A stretch of DNA of 64,000 nt from Mytilus galloprovincialis (lineage: Eukaryota; Mollusca; Bivalvia; Mytilida; Mytilidae): contig NC_134849.1 in assembly GCF_965363235.1 (NCBI RefSeq), positions 11,372,863 through 11,436,862 of the forward strand, in the 5' to 3' direction. The translations under genes and the position numbers were made by a program. The notes beneath the pieces were generated by a model. It made no database searches. It was not told where the DNA came from and saw nothing but the letters and a program-made list of their open reading frames with translations. Shown here piece by piece: positions 10,837-23,090 of the stretch (position 1 is its first letter; every line of letters starts with the position of its first letter).

Positions 10837-12237
10837 TCAAACAATCTCTTTCAGATTATCATTTTAATCAATCTTATTCAAAGCATTATCATACTGACAT
10901 GAAGTGTGACTTAATTTTGACTTGTGATCTAAAACATAATTGTTGACTTAGCCTCCAGAAACTGCTCTGAAATACTTTTATATAAATTTAAAAATGCATA
11001 GTTTTTTTAATGTTATTATTATTTTTTTCAAATAGAAAAAGAAAAATATTACTGCATGAGTCTATTTTGTTCTTATTTATTTTCAAGTTCATGATTAGCA
11101 CCATTTATGTATTGGTTTAGTGTGTTATTTTTATAATTTGAGTCCATTCATTAGAACTATAACTTGCATGAAATCAATGAGACACCATGTATTGTTATAT
11201 TTAGTTTGTTCATACAGGGATTGCAAACTAATTTTCCTTTTATAAATTTAAAATAATGAAGATTTTACATTCAGAGTACTTTCATTATGATCTCTTTTAA
11301 GTTTAAATGAAAAAGGTAGGACCAACTTGCAAGTGTCAGTAATGAAAAGGAATGCCTGTTTTTTATCATTTTAATACTGTCTTGATCCATTATTCATGAA
11401 TATTTAGACTACCCTTGTATAAATTGGGTAGACATTTATTTCTGTGTTAAAATAATTTGGTTGCAGCAGTAAAAATAATTACCAAAACATGAATATTAAA
11501 TTAACTCTTGGAATCTTAAATTAATATTAAATTATTAACCCTATTATGGCACATAGGGACACTATAGGGCCTATTTCACTGGGACTGAGTTCTGAAAAGT
11601 GATAAAATGTGTTTCTCTGTTTTTTTTGGCACATGTTAACAGTATCAAAATATATTTAATAAGATAATTTTTAATAATATCCACATGTAAATAACAGCTT
11701 GATATAACAATAGTTTGTTCATGATAGTGTCAAACAAAGGGACGTAACTCGTGAATTACCGTCGGCCTGGCTTCGTCAGAAATATCGACACATCGAAGTG
11801 GCACATTTGCGTATCTTAGCGTATCAACTGGCACAAATTTGACATAACATAGTCCAAGTTATGTTACATAACATTATTCAAATTCAGCATAGCTTCCCGA
11901 GCAGTTAAGAAAGAAAATTCCGATTTTAATTTTCTGTGACCAATTTTTTTCGTCAACACCTTGATTTGAAGACACATTTTGAGAGAAAAAAAATGAGTTT
12001 AATCCATAATTGAGTTGAGTAATATATTTCTTATATACTCAAGAATGTTCACTTAAAAGGAAATTAGTTTTAATTCATGCAAAAAACTACAAATTCCAAA
12101 AAACGAGCTTCACTTTTTTTGGTAAAAAATGCCCATATATGGTAATCACATGACGTCCATTGTTGCTTTAAGAAATGGGGTCAAACCGGGGTCAGCTTTC
12201 CGACTGATAGACAGATGTTGTTTTTTTTTTGTTTTTT
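10837..12237. other. Non-coding, AT-rich
   Basis: No gene, repeat unit or inverted repeat that I can support over 1.4 kb. Confidence 0.5.
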
Positions 12238-12300
12238 TTTTGTCAGTGTGGTAAAACTGAAAAGATGCTTATTTTGCTAGTGTGGTTACTATATGCTTAG
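12238..12300. repeat. Second copy of the TTTTGTCAGTGTGGTAA repeat
   Basis: TTTTGTCAGTGTGGTAAAACT then AGATGCTTATTTTG repeats the motif order seen at 9410-9520. Poly-T lies just upstream. Confidence 0.5.
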
Positions 12301-12499
12301 GTTGACAGTCTGATACAACAATACAAATGTTTATTTTATTCATTTTGTTAAAATTAGACAAGAAAATGTCACATGATACAACCTGTTTTAACCTACATGT
12401 TAAAAACAGAAATAATCTCGATACACAGATTGAAACAAAACAGAAAACACATTTTTGGTCTATATTTTTTTTTTTTAGAGAATTGAAACTTCAGAGATC

Positions 12500-12640
12500 C
12501 GCAGTATACAAAACAAAACATAGAAAACTAAAGAATTAGCAACTCTAATCCCGCTAAAGTCAACCGGTGATCTCAGGGGGTGGTACCGGAAGGTAAAGCA
12601 GACCTGCTCCACATGTTGTACTCGTCGTGTAGCTCATGTA
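12500..12640 (+). repeat. R5 fragment
   Basis: AACATAGAAAACTAAAGAAT, GTGATCTCAGG, CCGGAAGG and CAGACCTGCTCCACATG follow the block order of the fuller R5 copy at 54575. This is the 3' half only. The 70-aa frame ending inside it is incidental. Confidence 0.65.
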
Positions 12641-12957
12641 GATACATATCCGGTGATTGTATTGATATTTGATATTTTATTTAGTCGGTACAATTCGGGA
12701 AAATATGACGGGATTGTGGTTACAGCAATTTGAACAACATTGAAGGTGTGTGCAATTTCACAGCTAGTGTATGCTAATAAGGAAATTTTGGGATAAAGAT
12801 TCGTTAACATTTCTAGTGAACATCATCGTGTACTAATCAAAACTTGTTGGATTCCAAACAAGCAAATATATGTGCATATATGTATAAATAAGAAAATTAA
12901 AAGATAATAACGGTTTCAATTCATCACTTTTACTAGTACTTTCACTGCTTTCACAGA

Positions 12958-13488
12958 TCTTAAGGTGGTATGGGTGTCTTCCTCCATCTTGGATTGTAAA
13001 AAACAGAGAATCATTTAAAAGTACCAATTTATAAGAATATAACTTCTAAATATTGATATTTTTGCAAATGTTAATTATTTTTGGTTGTTTTTATTTTTTT
13101 TTAAATTGGCATTTTAAGGGGAGATAACTCTAAAAAAGTGCATTTTCTGAAGGATTCTGTATGGAATTTTCCTATTTTGTATTTTAGCCGGAAAAAACGT
13201 ACGGTGACCCTATCTTTTCTTTTGATATTCTCAAAACAGTGTCTGAAAGCTATCTTTTCCTGAAGTATTTAACAGTTCTATCTTTTTGTTTAGTTTCTAA
13301 TCACAAAATGGTGTTTTTTTTCCTGTATAATCCATACAAAATGTGTCATTTTGTCCCGTCCTGTAGCTTGAGAAAATGCGCGGTGACCTATCATTTTTAT
13401 TATATTTTTCAACACGTATCAATAGATTTTTGGCAAAGTATGAACAAATTCTATCATTTTTATTTTAGACTCCCATACCACCTTAAGG
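12958..13488. mobile_element. TTAA-flanked inverted-repeat element, about 525 bp
   Basis: Ends are GGTGGTATGGG and CCCATACCACC, each bordered by TTAA (12960-12963 and 13483-13486). The inverted repeats extend to about 20 bp with one mismatch. TTAA duplications are the hallmark of piggyBac-type (and Kolobok-type) insertion. The interior has a weak internal duplication of a GGTGACC...CTATC block and no transposase. The 64-aa and 85-aa frames are incidental. Confidence 0.75.
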
Positions 13489-13598
13489 TAATGTGACTTG
13501 TATATAAAACAATCGATTGACGTAAACAATAGCATGACGTTAACAAATACAAGGGAGACTAATAATGTCATTTCAAGTCGTTAAAATAAGAATATTAT

Positions 13599-13744
13599 AC
13601 AATTACTGTCTTTTGATGAGGTAAATATGCGGTTTTATTGACTTTTGAAAAAATGATATTCACTGAGGCCGACGCCCGAAGTGAATATCAGTTTTTCAAA
13701 AGTCAATTAAACCCCATATTTACCGAAACAAAAGACAGTAATTG
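13599..13744. mobile_element. Fold-back element, 146 bp
   Basis: The left arm (CAATTACTGTCTTTTGATGA onward) and right arm (ending ACAAAAGACAGTAATTG) are near-perfect reverse complements of about 65 bp around a short loop with GAGGCCGACGCCC. The whole unit would fold into one long hairpin. It is a miniature fold-back element; the family is unknown. Confidence 0.75.
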
Positions 13745-15257
13745 TTTCATTCCATATTCCGAGAAAGGAAAATGTATTTAATGACAAACATATACTAAAA
13801 CAAATTTTACACGAAACATTTTACCATAACGTTGCATGTAAAAGCGCGTGACGTTTAGCGCGGTGAATAACACTTTCTCAGGTGAATATGCTTTTTTATT
13901 CAAAATCCAATTCATATAGAGAAACCTACTAAAATAATTCCAATATAGAATAATATTTATCATTTAATCCTGGGTTGAGAATGTTTATGAATAATTCTTC
14001 TTTTGCTATATTTATATATAAATCAAAACTGAAATCAAATATAATACTTTATTAACAAATATATCCGATGTATAATAAATAACATAATATGTTTTCCTCT
14101 AATATCAACCTCCCTTGGCAAGTATAAATTATCACAGATTTATTCCATCGTCACTACCAATCGGCAATCCTCGTGTGAATCCGCAACTCTCCGTTGATTG
14201 GAGGAACGGAATCGATCGAGTTTAGACGAATGTCGTCACTATGTCAATTGCTTACCTATCTATATCTATAATATCAGGAATATGTTTTAAGAAAAGCCCA
14301 CCATCATAAAATAATCATTACAGTCGTTCATTAAAAAGTTCTCAAGTCGTATAGATTGATTTACAACTATTTTTTCTCATCTATGTGCTGCTATCTTTCT
14401 CTCTTTTTCCGATTTTACCAACAAATATGTCGATAGATATTTTTCACCATAGATATTTCTTTGATGAAAATGCAATAAAATTTAAAAGAGGAGGAGGAGA
14501 CAGTTAATATTGAAAACAGTAACTTTTACACAGCTGTCATGACCAAATGCTCTCATTCCAAATTCGGTATAAAGTGTCAAAGTCACAAGTTTAATACCTT
14601 TGATTACTATTTAATATTTTCAGATAAGATTTTATAATTGCATAATGGAAGCATTGCGAAATGTTTTACATAAACATAACATTTACTAGCAGGTTGTTTC
14701 TCTTGTTTCTGTACAGTCATACCATAGCTAACATCATTTCTTGAACTACTAGGCCTCCGTTGTTTATGATATATTCCTTATAAGTTAACTACACCTAACA
14801 ATTGTAATAATTTAACATCGTGCTGATATTGCAGTCGTTCATAACTATATTATTTGTATATGATAATACAAAAATAAATATTGTGATCTACTATATTTAT
14901 GGGGAATATATCATAAAAACGTAAACATGGAGTCATTTCCTGTTATGTAGACATGGAGTCATTTCCTGTTATATAAGAATGGAGTCATTTCCGGTTGGTT
15001 TAGTAATAGTGACTTTCAATATCGTTCATTAGGTCTTCCTCGCTTACATCGTATCTTGGTATGGATCTGGAAAACAAAATGACATTGCTCTTCATTATAT
15101 ATATATACATGTATATACATATACTAGTATACATTGTGTATACATTTGTAGGATACATACATTAATTGAAATTTACCGCGCTAGGGATAAAATAAGTCAA
15201 AGACAGGATGGAAATGAATAATCTGCAACACAAAATACAGAAAATAATTTTGAACAA
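13745..15257. other. Non-coding, AT-rich
   Basis: No gene supported. A small local repeat, GGAGTCATTTCC, occurs three times at about 14930-14995. A less AT-rich patch at 14150-14230 encodes a short minus-strand frame without splice or motif support. Confidence 0.5.
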
Positions 15258-15352
15258 ATATTTGTCTAGTAATGTCTAAATTTTGTCTAGCAAGCGTAAG
15301 GAATTTGTCTAGTACATTCAGGGATTTTTATCTAGCACTTGTAGGAATGTCT
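15258..15352. repeat. TTTGTCTAG minisatellite, left part
   Basis: Diverged units of TTTTGTCTAGTA-type sequence repeat about every 25-30 bp. The same motif resumes at 15709 beyond an R2 copy, as if the array had been split. Confidence 0.55.
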
Positions 15353-15655
15353 ATAGATCATACGAAGATGTGTAATAGGAGTTCCAATGAGACAACTATT
15401 TATCGAAGTCACAGTTTGAAACAGTAAACCACTATAGGTCGAAGTACGGTTTACAACACGGAGCCTTATATCACAACAAACAGAATGTTGTAGAAGCCGC
15501 CCCAAATGACCAGTGTAAATCAATTCAAATGGGAAAAACCGACGGTCTTATCTTATAAAAAACGAGAAACACTATAAACCACATCAACAAACGACAACCA
15601 CTGAACATCAGGTTCCTGACTTACAACAGGGCACTCAAATGTAGCGGGTTTAAAC
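15353..15655 (+). repeat. R2 copy, long form
   Basis: Opens with GAAGATGTGTAATAGGAGTT (degenerate R2 start), then AATGAGACAACTATTTATC, the middle block with CAATTCAAATGGGAAAAACC, and a tail with AACGACAACCACTGAACATC and GTTCCTGACTT. The tail is the reverse complement of part of R1. The frame at 15332-15523 (minus) is incidental. Confidence 0.7.
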
Positions 15656-15708
15656 GTTTAAGTACGTATAGGAGTTTTGTACATATGTTAAGCGCATTTG
15701 TATGTGTT

Positions 15709-15855
15709 TGAATATTGTCTAGTACATAGATTTTGTGTAGTATGTTTATAGGTTTTGTGTAGTATGTGTCTAGATTTTGTGTTGTATGTGTAACGGTTTT
15801 GTGTAGTATGTGTATAGATTTTGTCTTGTGTTTTTAAGAATTTTGTTCTGTACGT
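15709..15855. repeat. TTTTGTGTAGTATGTGTATA minisatellite, about five units
   Basis: About five units of a 22-25 bp sequence (ATTTTGTGTAGTATGTGTA type) run head to tail and continue the motif of 15258-15352. Confidence 0.7.
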
Positions 15856-16035
15856 AAAATTGAGAATGAAAATGGGAAATGTGTCACAAAGAAAACAACC
15901 CGATCAAAGAGCAGAAAAGAGTCAAAGTCCACCCATGGGTCTTCAATGCAGCGAGAAAATTCCGCGCCCGGAGGCGTGCTTCAGTCTGCCCCTAAACAAA
16001 AATATGTACTAGGTCAGTGACAATGGAGGTGATAC
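15856..16035 (-). repeat. R1 copy, inverted relative to 31707
   Basis: AAAATTGAGAATGAAAATGG, ACAACCCGATCAAAGAGCAG, CTTCAATGCAGCGAGAAA and CCGGAGGCG are the reverse complement of the end of the R1 copies at 20164 and 31707. The 63-aa frame over it is incidental. Confidence 0.75.
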
Positions 16036-16055
16036 TAAACTCCGAAATGTATAAT

Positions 16056-16447
16056 TAGTTATCAAAGGTGTCAGGATTATAATTTAGTACGCCAGACACG
16101 CGTTTCGTCTACATAAGACTCACCAGTGACGTTCATATCAAAATATTAATAAAGCCAAACGAGTAAAAAGTTGAAGAGCACTGAGGATCCAAAATTCCAA
16201 AAAGTTGTGCCAAATACGGCTAAGGTAATCTATGCCTGGGATAAGAAAATCCTCAGAACGAAACGTCCACCAGCAGTGGCATCGACCCAGTGGTGTAAAT
16301 AGTTATCAAAGGTACTAGGATTATAATTTAGTACGTCAGACGCGCGTTTCGTCTACATAAGACTCATCGGTGACGCTCATATCAAAATAGTTATAAAGCC
16401 AAACAAGCACAAAATTGAAAAGCATTGGGGATCGAAAATTCCAAATC
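16056..16447. repeat. Two R3 copies in tandem
   Basis: AGTTATCAAAGG, TAATTTAGTACG, CGCGTTTCGTCTACATAAGA and CATATCAAAATA occur at 16056-16258 and again at 16301-16447. The first copy is longer and also holds GTGCCAAATACGGCTAAGG. A 40-bp linker lies between them. R3 fragments also occur near 17790 and 27400. Confidence 0.8.
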
Positions 16448-17780
16448 GTCTACCTTTCTTTTCTGTTTTTCTAATTGACTATAGACTTGATAGAAAAATA
16501 TTTGTTTTGTGATTTTTGCCTGTTTTATCCTCATTGAAATTAAAATAAAGATATGGTTTCTTACTTTTTTCTGTTGTTATTCATTGTTCTGTAGTAATTA
16601 TCGTCATCCACATTACCAAACGAGTAATCTGTAGAAGAAAAGTACAAATAAATGCATTTAAAGGACAGCACAAGTTGATTGCAATAACACTTTATTTTTT
16701 CTCTTCTCTATGTATTACAGTTGTTTTTTGGTAACGCAAGTGCGAAATTAGGATGTGCTCAAATACTTTGCTACTGATGTTTATTGGTGTGTTAATTAGC
16801 AAATACACAGTTTATGTATTGAAGATTTTTATCTAGACCACAAGGAACAGCATTTTCCATCCAAAATATCTGCAGATTTCTTAATTTTGCAAATGCAACA
16901 TTTTTATGTTTACAAAATCCTTACATGTACAATTTGAACTTATACGGGACTTAACGAATTATATCAAAGATGTGTATACAATACACATAGCATGCATTCG
17001 GAATTGTGGGTAAACTGTTAATTAGAAAACACAAATATCTATACTTGCAGGTGAATTAAAGATGCAATACATTTGTCATACGATTTAAAAGCATCTAAAA
17101 CGATTTGCTTAATTTAGGATTTGAATAGCTGAGGCTTCGTTTCTGTATTCTTTCAGACTTTGACCATTCTTCTAATCATTATTCTCCGTTTTTTCCTAAT
17201 CTCAATTTTTGGATCAATAATTGTCTATTCTATGAACCCACCAAGAACCTTTTATATTTATTTGTCAAGGATAAATTTTATAGAAAAGAAGTTATGTAAT
17301 TATATAATTTCGAGATCTCTTCAACAAATCAATACGCAAAATATAACTTAATTATCTGTAAACATCTCAAATTGGTCTTTCATACTTTTACCTTTTCTTT
17401 ATAACCAACTTAAGTGCGTTTACCTTTATTAGAATACTTAATGCTTAATGTTTATAACACCGAAGTAATAATAAAAAACAGTGTGGCAATAAATGGTCTG
17501 TTTGTATATGAAATCGAAGACTTTATTAATTTTGGCACTACGTAAAAGTCATTTGTTATTTGTTAGGGTTTGACTGCCTACTGCTAATAACACAGTTTGT
17601 TTAATAAAACGACGAGAACACAATAACATATAAGTAATTGGAGTCGAAAGAAAACAATTGTAGTGGGCTATTAAGCCCGTCATCACTGTTTCCATTTTGA
17701 TGTAAGTTACAATGTCGAATGCCTTATAGAAATGAAGCTCAAGTCTCTCAATCTTCCTAAGTCAGAAAGTGTTATAAATT
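16448..17780. other. Non-coding, AT-rich
   Basis: No gene or recognised repeat. A GGGCTATTAAGCCC stem-loop occurs at about 17668. Confidence 0.5.
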
Positions 17781-17945
17781 GACTCTTCATAGGAACCAGG
17801 ATTAAAATTTTGTATTAGTGCCACACGCGCTTTTCGTCTAAAAAAATACTCATTAGTGACGTTTGAAAGAAAAACGGGTTTATAATTAAGACGTTGTAAA
17901 TTAACTCATCATAGATACCATCATAGATACCATCATAGATTTAAT
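17781..17945. repeat. R3 fragment followed by a 13-bp triplication
   Basis: ACTCTTCATAGGAACCAGG, CACGCGCTTTTCGTCTAAA and ACTCATTAGTGACG are diverged R3 blocks. Near 17910-17942, ATAGATACCATC repeats three times. Confidence 0.55.
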
Positions 17946-19267
17946 AGATGTTAACCACCCAATTCAAACATTCCAAAAAATCAAATGAAGATATAAAAAC
18001 AGACATCAATCGACTAAACTTCTGTATATTCACATGCACTACCAAATTTTGTGGTGTTATATTATTCCTATTAGATCTTAAATATTTTTATTTTCTAATT
18101 TTTATCATAAAAACAGAGAAGATACTTTAAATATTGAGCAATAAACAACATTATATGAAAAATACTTAGTTCTGTAATAACGGTATTATTGAGAACAAAA
18201 AAACTAACAAAAGAATTATATTATTTGATTAACTATATTGAAGAATTCTGGCAGTTAATTATAAAGTGGGTTGTTGAAGATTAAAAAAAATGAGGTCATA
18301 AATATTGTTTAAACGAATTGAACCTTTTTAAAAAATAATATATTTATTTTTAGTTGATTCTGAAACAATTTAATGTTACTTATATTAATTCCTGTCCACT
18401 TCGCCATCACAAGGGTGCTGCCTTGTAGCGGCATTGACCTGCTCTCTTTCGAAAAGAACTCAACAGAAAACAAAACAAATCCAAATGACAATACATATAT
18501 CATGTATTTATCAATTGGCCAAATAAAAAAAGTACAAAATGGACATGGAAAATCATAAACGTCCGAAGTGATTACTTGCAATTGACCTTTGAACTAATAT
18601 AAATATATATATATATATATGTATACATAGGAGTTTTTCTTTATCACATTAATTTCCAAGTAACCTTAACACTGTCTCAATATTTATCAAAACCAATTCA
18701 TTGCCATTTAAAATAAGTTTGTGTGATAATTTGTGGACCGTTTTCCGTTTAAAATACCATTTAAACGTACAGTAAACAAAAAGCAGTCCGATGGATATCA
18801 ATAACGAGATAAAATGCTGTAATGCATTTTATTTTAGCAGTTTGAACACTAAGGAATTATGAAAAGATCTCCTTTCAAACAAATTAAAGTGTTATAAATA
18901 TCGCAGTGTGTACTTGATTTAAGGATTTTGTCCAAAAACGGCTCAGTACAGTGAGGTATTTCCGCATTTTCACATTCAAACTATATATTTTGGCGATAAG
19001 GAGAATTAGTTCAGTTTATGAAGATTTACAATCGGAATTTTCAAATCTTGCGAGGAATCGAAAAAAAAAAAAAAACAAAATGTATATCCAACAGAAACTA
19101 GAGAAAATTGCAATAACCAAACAAATACTGATCCAAAGAATAGTAAGCTACAAAGATAATTAAATCAAAAGGGAAGGTGGATGTTGAGGAAGTCTTAACA
19201 TTTCCTACACTTATATAAAAATAAGGGCATATAGTATATGAAACGTCATCAAGTATCATAATTATGT
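17946..19267. other. Non-coding, AT-rich with TA microsatellite
   Basis: No gene supported. A short (AT)n lies near 18601-18620. Opposing frames at 18309-18581 overlap each other and show no motif. Confidence 0.5.
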
Positions 19268-19520
19268 ATGCAAGATAAAAGCAACAGTATTAAACCGTTG
19301 TTCAAAAGTAAAAAATCGATCGAGAGAAAACAAATCCGGTTTCAAACTAAAACTGTGGGAAACACATCACTGAAGTGCAACAATAACAAACACAAAGTGA
19401 ACATACATAGAAACGAATGCTTCGTCTACAAAATAATCATAATAAAAAACGTTGAAAGGCAAAATAAGAAATGTTTTTTTACAAAGTTGAAAAGCATTTA
19501 AAACCCCATAATCTTGAAAG
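19268..19520 (+). repeat. Diverged R4 copy
   Basis: Blocks AAACTAAAACTGTGGGAAAC, CATCACTGAAGTGCAACAA and ACATAGAAACGAA follow the order of the R4 copy at 48105. The 5' part (GCAACAGTATTAAACCGTTG) also fits. The overlapping 77-aa and 62-aa frames are incidental. Confidence 0.55.
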
Positions 19521-20163
19521 ATATTGCTTACTACATTCCTTAGTTTTTCGAACAATTCAGAGTTAAGAAAACAGTTAATTTGTCAATTTAAACATATCAA
19601 TGATAATACAAATCAACATAGCATTGGGAATGACACACATATCTACCCAAATGAAAACACTGGAGCACTACAGATTGGCAACACAAACATTCAGCCAAAG
19701 AGGAGATGAACATCTAGAATTCTGATGAATTAATATTTTCTACGAACAAAGTGAAATCACAAAAATACCGAACGCTGGGGAAAATTCAAAACGGTATCCC
19801 TAATTAAATTGCCAATTAAAAAGCTCAAACACATCAAACAAATTGATAACTACATCATCTATATATATATATATATATCGTAAAGTACATCAAACTTTAA
19901 ACTACGGATATATAACATTAAAGACGACTGCAAACTGTAACTGACATTTTGAAAAATTTAACATATCAGTGTTCACGCTTGACACAAATATTCTTGTGGC
20001 ATCTTTAACAAGAGACAGTCCAGTTGTTATCACCGACAGAGATATTCCAGTGGTCACCAATGGCACAAATGTATACAATCAGGCAACTTAATTGTAATCA
20101 AATAAATAATCAATAACATTGATATAAGAAACATAGTCACTGCTCTATTGTTTTAACAACGTC
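19521..20163. other. Non-coding interval
   Basis: No gene. There is an (AT)n microsatellite at about 19860-19879. Confidence 0.45.
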
Positions 20164-20504
20164 TTTACTTTTCTGCATTGGCTAGAGGTATTAGGGGGGG
20201 GGTTGAGATCTCATAAACATGTTTAACCCCGCCGCATGTTTGCGCCTGTCCCAAGTCAGAAGCCTCTGTCCTTTGTTAGTGTTGTATTATTTTAATTTTA
20301 GTTTCTTGTGTACAATTTGGAAATTAGTATGGCGTTCATTATCACTAAACTAGTATATATTTGTTTAGGGGCCAGCTGAAAGACGCCTCCGGGTGCGGGA
20401 ATTTCTCGCTACATTGAAGACCTGTTGGTGACCTTCTGCTGTTGTTTTTTCTGTAGTCGATTTGTTGTCTCGTTGACACATTCCCCATTTCCATTTTTAA
20501 TTTT
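20164..20504 (+). repeat. R1 copy, 5'-truncated
   Basis: Follows the R1 copies at 31707 and 36762 closely from TTTACTTTTCTGCATTGGCT to ACACATTCCCCATTTCC, but lacks their first 90 or so bases. The 60-aa minus frame here corresponds to the same spurious frame as at 15821. Confidence 0.85.
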
Positions 20505-21419
20505 ATTCTTATATACATATATTTCATTAATTATCAGCATATTGATGTCCAGTACCCTTTCAAGAGATGAATATTAAGACATGCAAATCAACCATTGCAA
20601 ATAATTAACTCTGGAAAATCTAAATTTGAAAGGAAAATTATCAGACCGTATTCGCCAGATACAGTACAATAGATATTTCTATGATTATTATTAATTTGTT
20701 TCATTAAAGCTGGTTTTGAAAATGCTTACGTGTTTCTTTGAAATTGTAATCATTTTAATTAAAATGCAACAAATTCATGTTTGCCTTTATGATTAAAAAT
20801 TACACAGATAATTCAGCTGTCCGACTTGCATTCCTGGATGTATCGTTCATAAGGAAATCTTACAACCCAAACAGATATATATATAGCATGATCGAAATAG
20901 GTAAATGAAACAAAATTTCGAAAAGATCGTTAACATTTTTGGACCTTAAGACTATGTGCTGTCATCCTTACAATTGGGTGCAGCTATTGATGTAATTTGC
21001 AGTTGAAAATGATCATTATTTCTTTAATTAACCAATATCGTTCATACAAATATTTTGGTCATGCATTACAGTTCACGGGTGAACTTAATGAGAAGCTAAA
21101 TTACGTTATGTCACTGGTTAAAGGAGATCTTATAGGGGTAACAACTTAAATTATGTACTTTGAATATACATTGTGTATGTATGCCTCCATACTATTGTTT
21201 AAGAGAATAAAACATTAAGAAATGACAGTGAGTTGATTTTAAACAAGTATGAGAAAAAACGAGAGAGCAAACCAGGGATGACAGAACCTAAACACCACAT
21301 GACAAAAACAAAATGAAAGAAAACAACTTATTAAATCAATTTAAGGTGGAGTTCGAATCTTTGTTTCAAAACAATTTATAAAATTTAAAACTGAGAAGGT
21401 CATAAAAGTATGTGAATAG
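20505..21419. other. Non-coding, AT-rich
   Basis: No gene or recognised repeat seen. Confidence 0.5.
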
Positions 21420-23090
21420 TCATGCATGTCTATATCGTAGCACTGACTACTTAGTCGATGATACACTCGGGGACTATTAATCAAACATCATATTATAAAT
21501 CATGCAAGTACCGAAGCACTGACTACTGCTTTAATGAGACCTGTGTGAATTTACAGTGTATATCATGCTACTAGAGTATGCGAGTTTTGAAGCACCAAAT
21601 ACTGAGCTGATGATCCCCTCGGGAACTAATATACCCAATCATGTTATAAATCACTGACTACTGAGCTGTTGATACTCTTGAGAACTTCCATCCAACCATC
21701 ATGTTATAAATCATACGAGAACCGAAGCACTGAGAAATGAACTGATGATACCCTCGGAGTCTACATCCAACTTTCATGTAATGAATCATGCGAGTACCGA
21801 AGCACTGAGAACGGAACTGATGGCACCCTCTCAGACTAACATCTAGTGACATGTTTTAAATCTGACAAGTATCGAAGCACTGCCTCCTAACCAAATGATA
21901 CCCTCGGGTAGTTCCATCCAACCATCATGTTATAAATCATGCGTGTACCGAGACACTGACTTCTTAACTTATGATACCCTCGGGGACTTCCATCCAACCA
22001 TCATGTTATAAATCATGCGTGTACCGAAACACTGACTACTTAACTGATGATACCCTCGGGGACTTCCATCCAACCATCATGTTATAAATCATGCGTGTAC
22101 CGAGACACTGACTACTTAACTGATGATAACTTCGGGGACTTCTATCCAACCATCATGTTATATATCATATATACTAGTACCTAAGTAGTGACTTCTGACC
22201 TGATGATACCCTTGGGCAGTAACATCAAACCATCATGTATAAATCATGCAAGTACCTAAGAAGTGACTCCTGAACTGATAGTACCCTCGGGTAGTTACAC
22301 CTAACCATCATGTTATAAATCATACGAGTACCTAAGAAGGGACTCCTGAACTGATAATACCCTCGGGTAGTTACACCAAACCATCATGTTATAAATCATA
22401 CGAGTACCTAAGAAGTGACTCCTGAACTGATAATACCCTCGCGGGTAGTTACATCCAGCATCATGTTATAAATCATACGAGTACGGAAGGGCTGACTACT
22501 GAGCTGATGATAATCTCGAGGACTAATATCCTCCAATATGTTACAAATCATGCGAGTACTGAGGCATTGACTAATGAACGGATGTCACTCTCGAAGACTA
22601 ACATCAAGCCACCATGTTATAAATCATATGAGTAATGAAGTACTGAACTGATGATACTCTCGAAAACTAAAATCCAGCTACCATGTTACAAATCATGCGA
22701 GTTATGAAGTACTGAACTGATGATACCCTCAAAGACTAACATCCAACCACCATGCTATATAACATGCGAGTACCTGAGAACTTACCTCTGAGCTGATGAT
22801 ACCCTTATGACTTACATCCAACCATCATGGTATAAATCTTGCGTCGAGAAATTAAGTACTGAACTGATAATTTCCTCAGAGATTCACACCCAACCATCAT
22901 GTTACAAATCATGCGATTACTGAAGCATTGACTACTGAGCTGATGATGCCTTCAAGGAGTTACATTCAACCATCATGTTGCCTCATGCGAGTACCGACGA
23001 ATTGACTACTGAGATGATGATAGTACCCTCGGGTAATTACATCCAACCCTCATGTTATATCATGCGAGTACCGAAGAGCTACCAACTGAT
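21420..23090. repeat. Degenerate 76-bp satellite array, about 22 units
   Basis: A unit of about 76 bp containing CATGTTATAAATCATGCGAG, then an ACCGAAGCACTGACTAC-like block and GATGATACCCTCGGGGAC, repeats through the region. Units at 21930-22160 are the most alike; those at the edges are diverged, shortened or carry indels. No unit-length reading frame persists, so it is not coding. The 64-aa minus frame is incidental. Similar ordered decay toward array edges is usual for old satellites. Confidence 0.92.

Noticed and set aside
14140..14240. Short minus-strand frame reading GFTRGLPIGSDDGIN, reminiscent of retroelement proteins
   Set aside because: Too short, no flanking conserved blocks, and the frame has no support upstream.
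21344..21365. TTAAGGTGGAGTTCGAATC: both a TTAA-element end and a B-box-like string
   Set aside because: No inverted partner with a matching end and no tRNA fold nearby.
21420..23090. CRISPR-like regularly spaced repeats
   Set aside because: Contiguous degenerate tandem units with no unique spacers, in a eukaryotic genome; this is a satellite.
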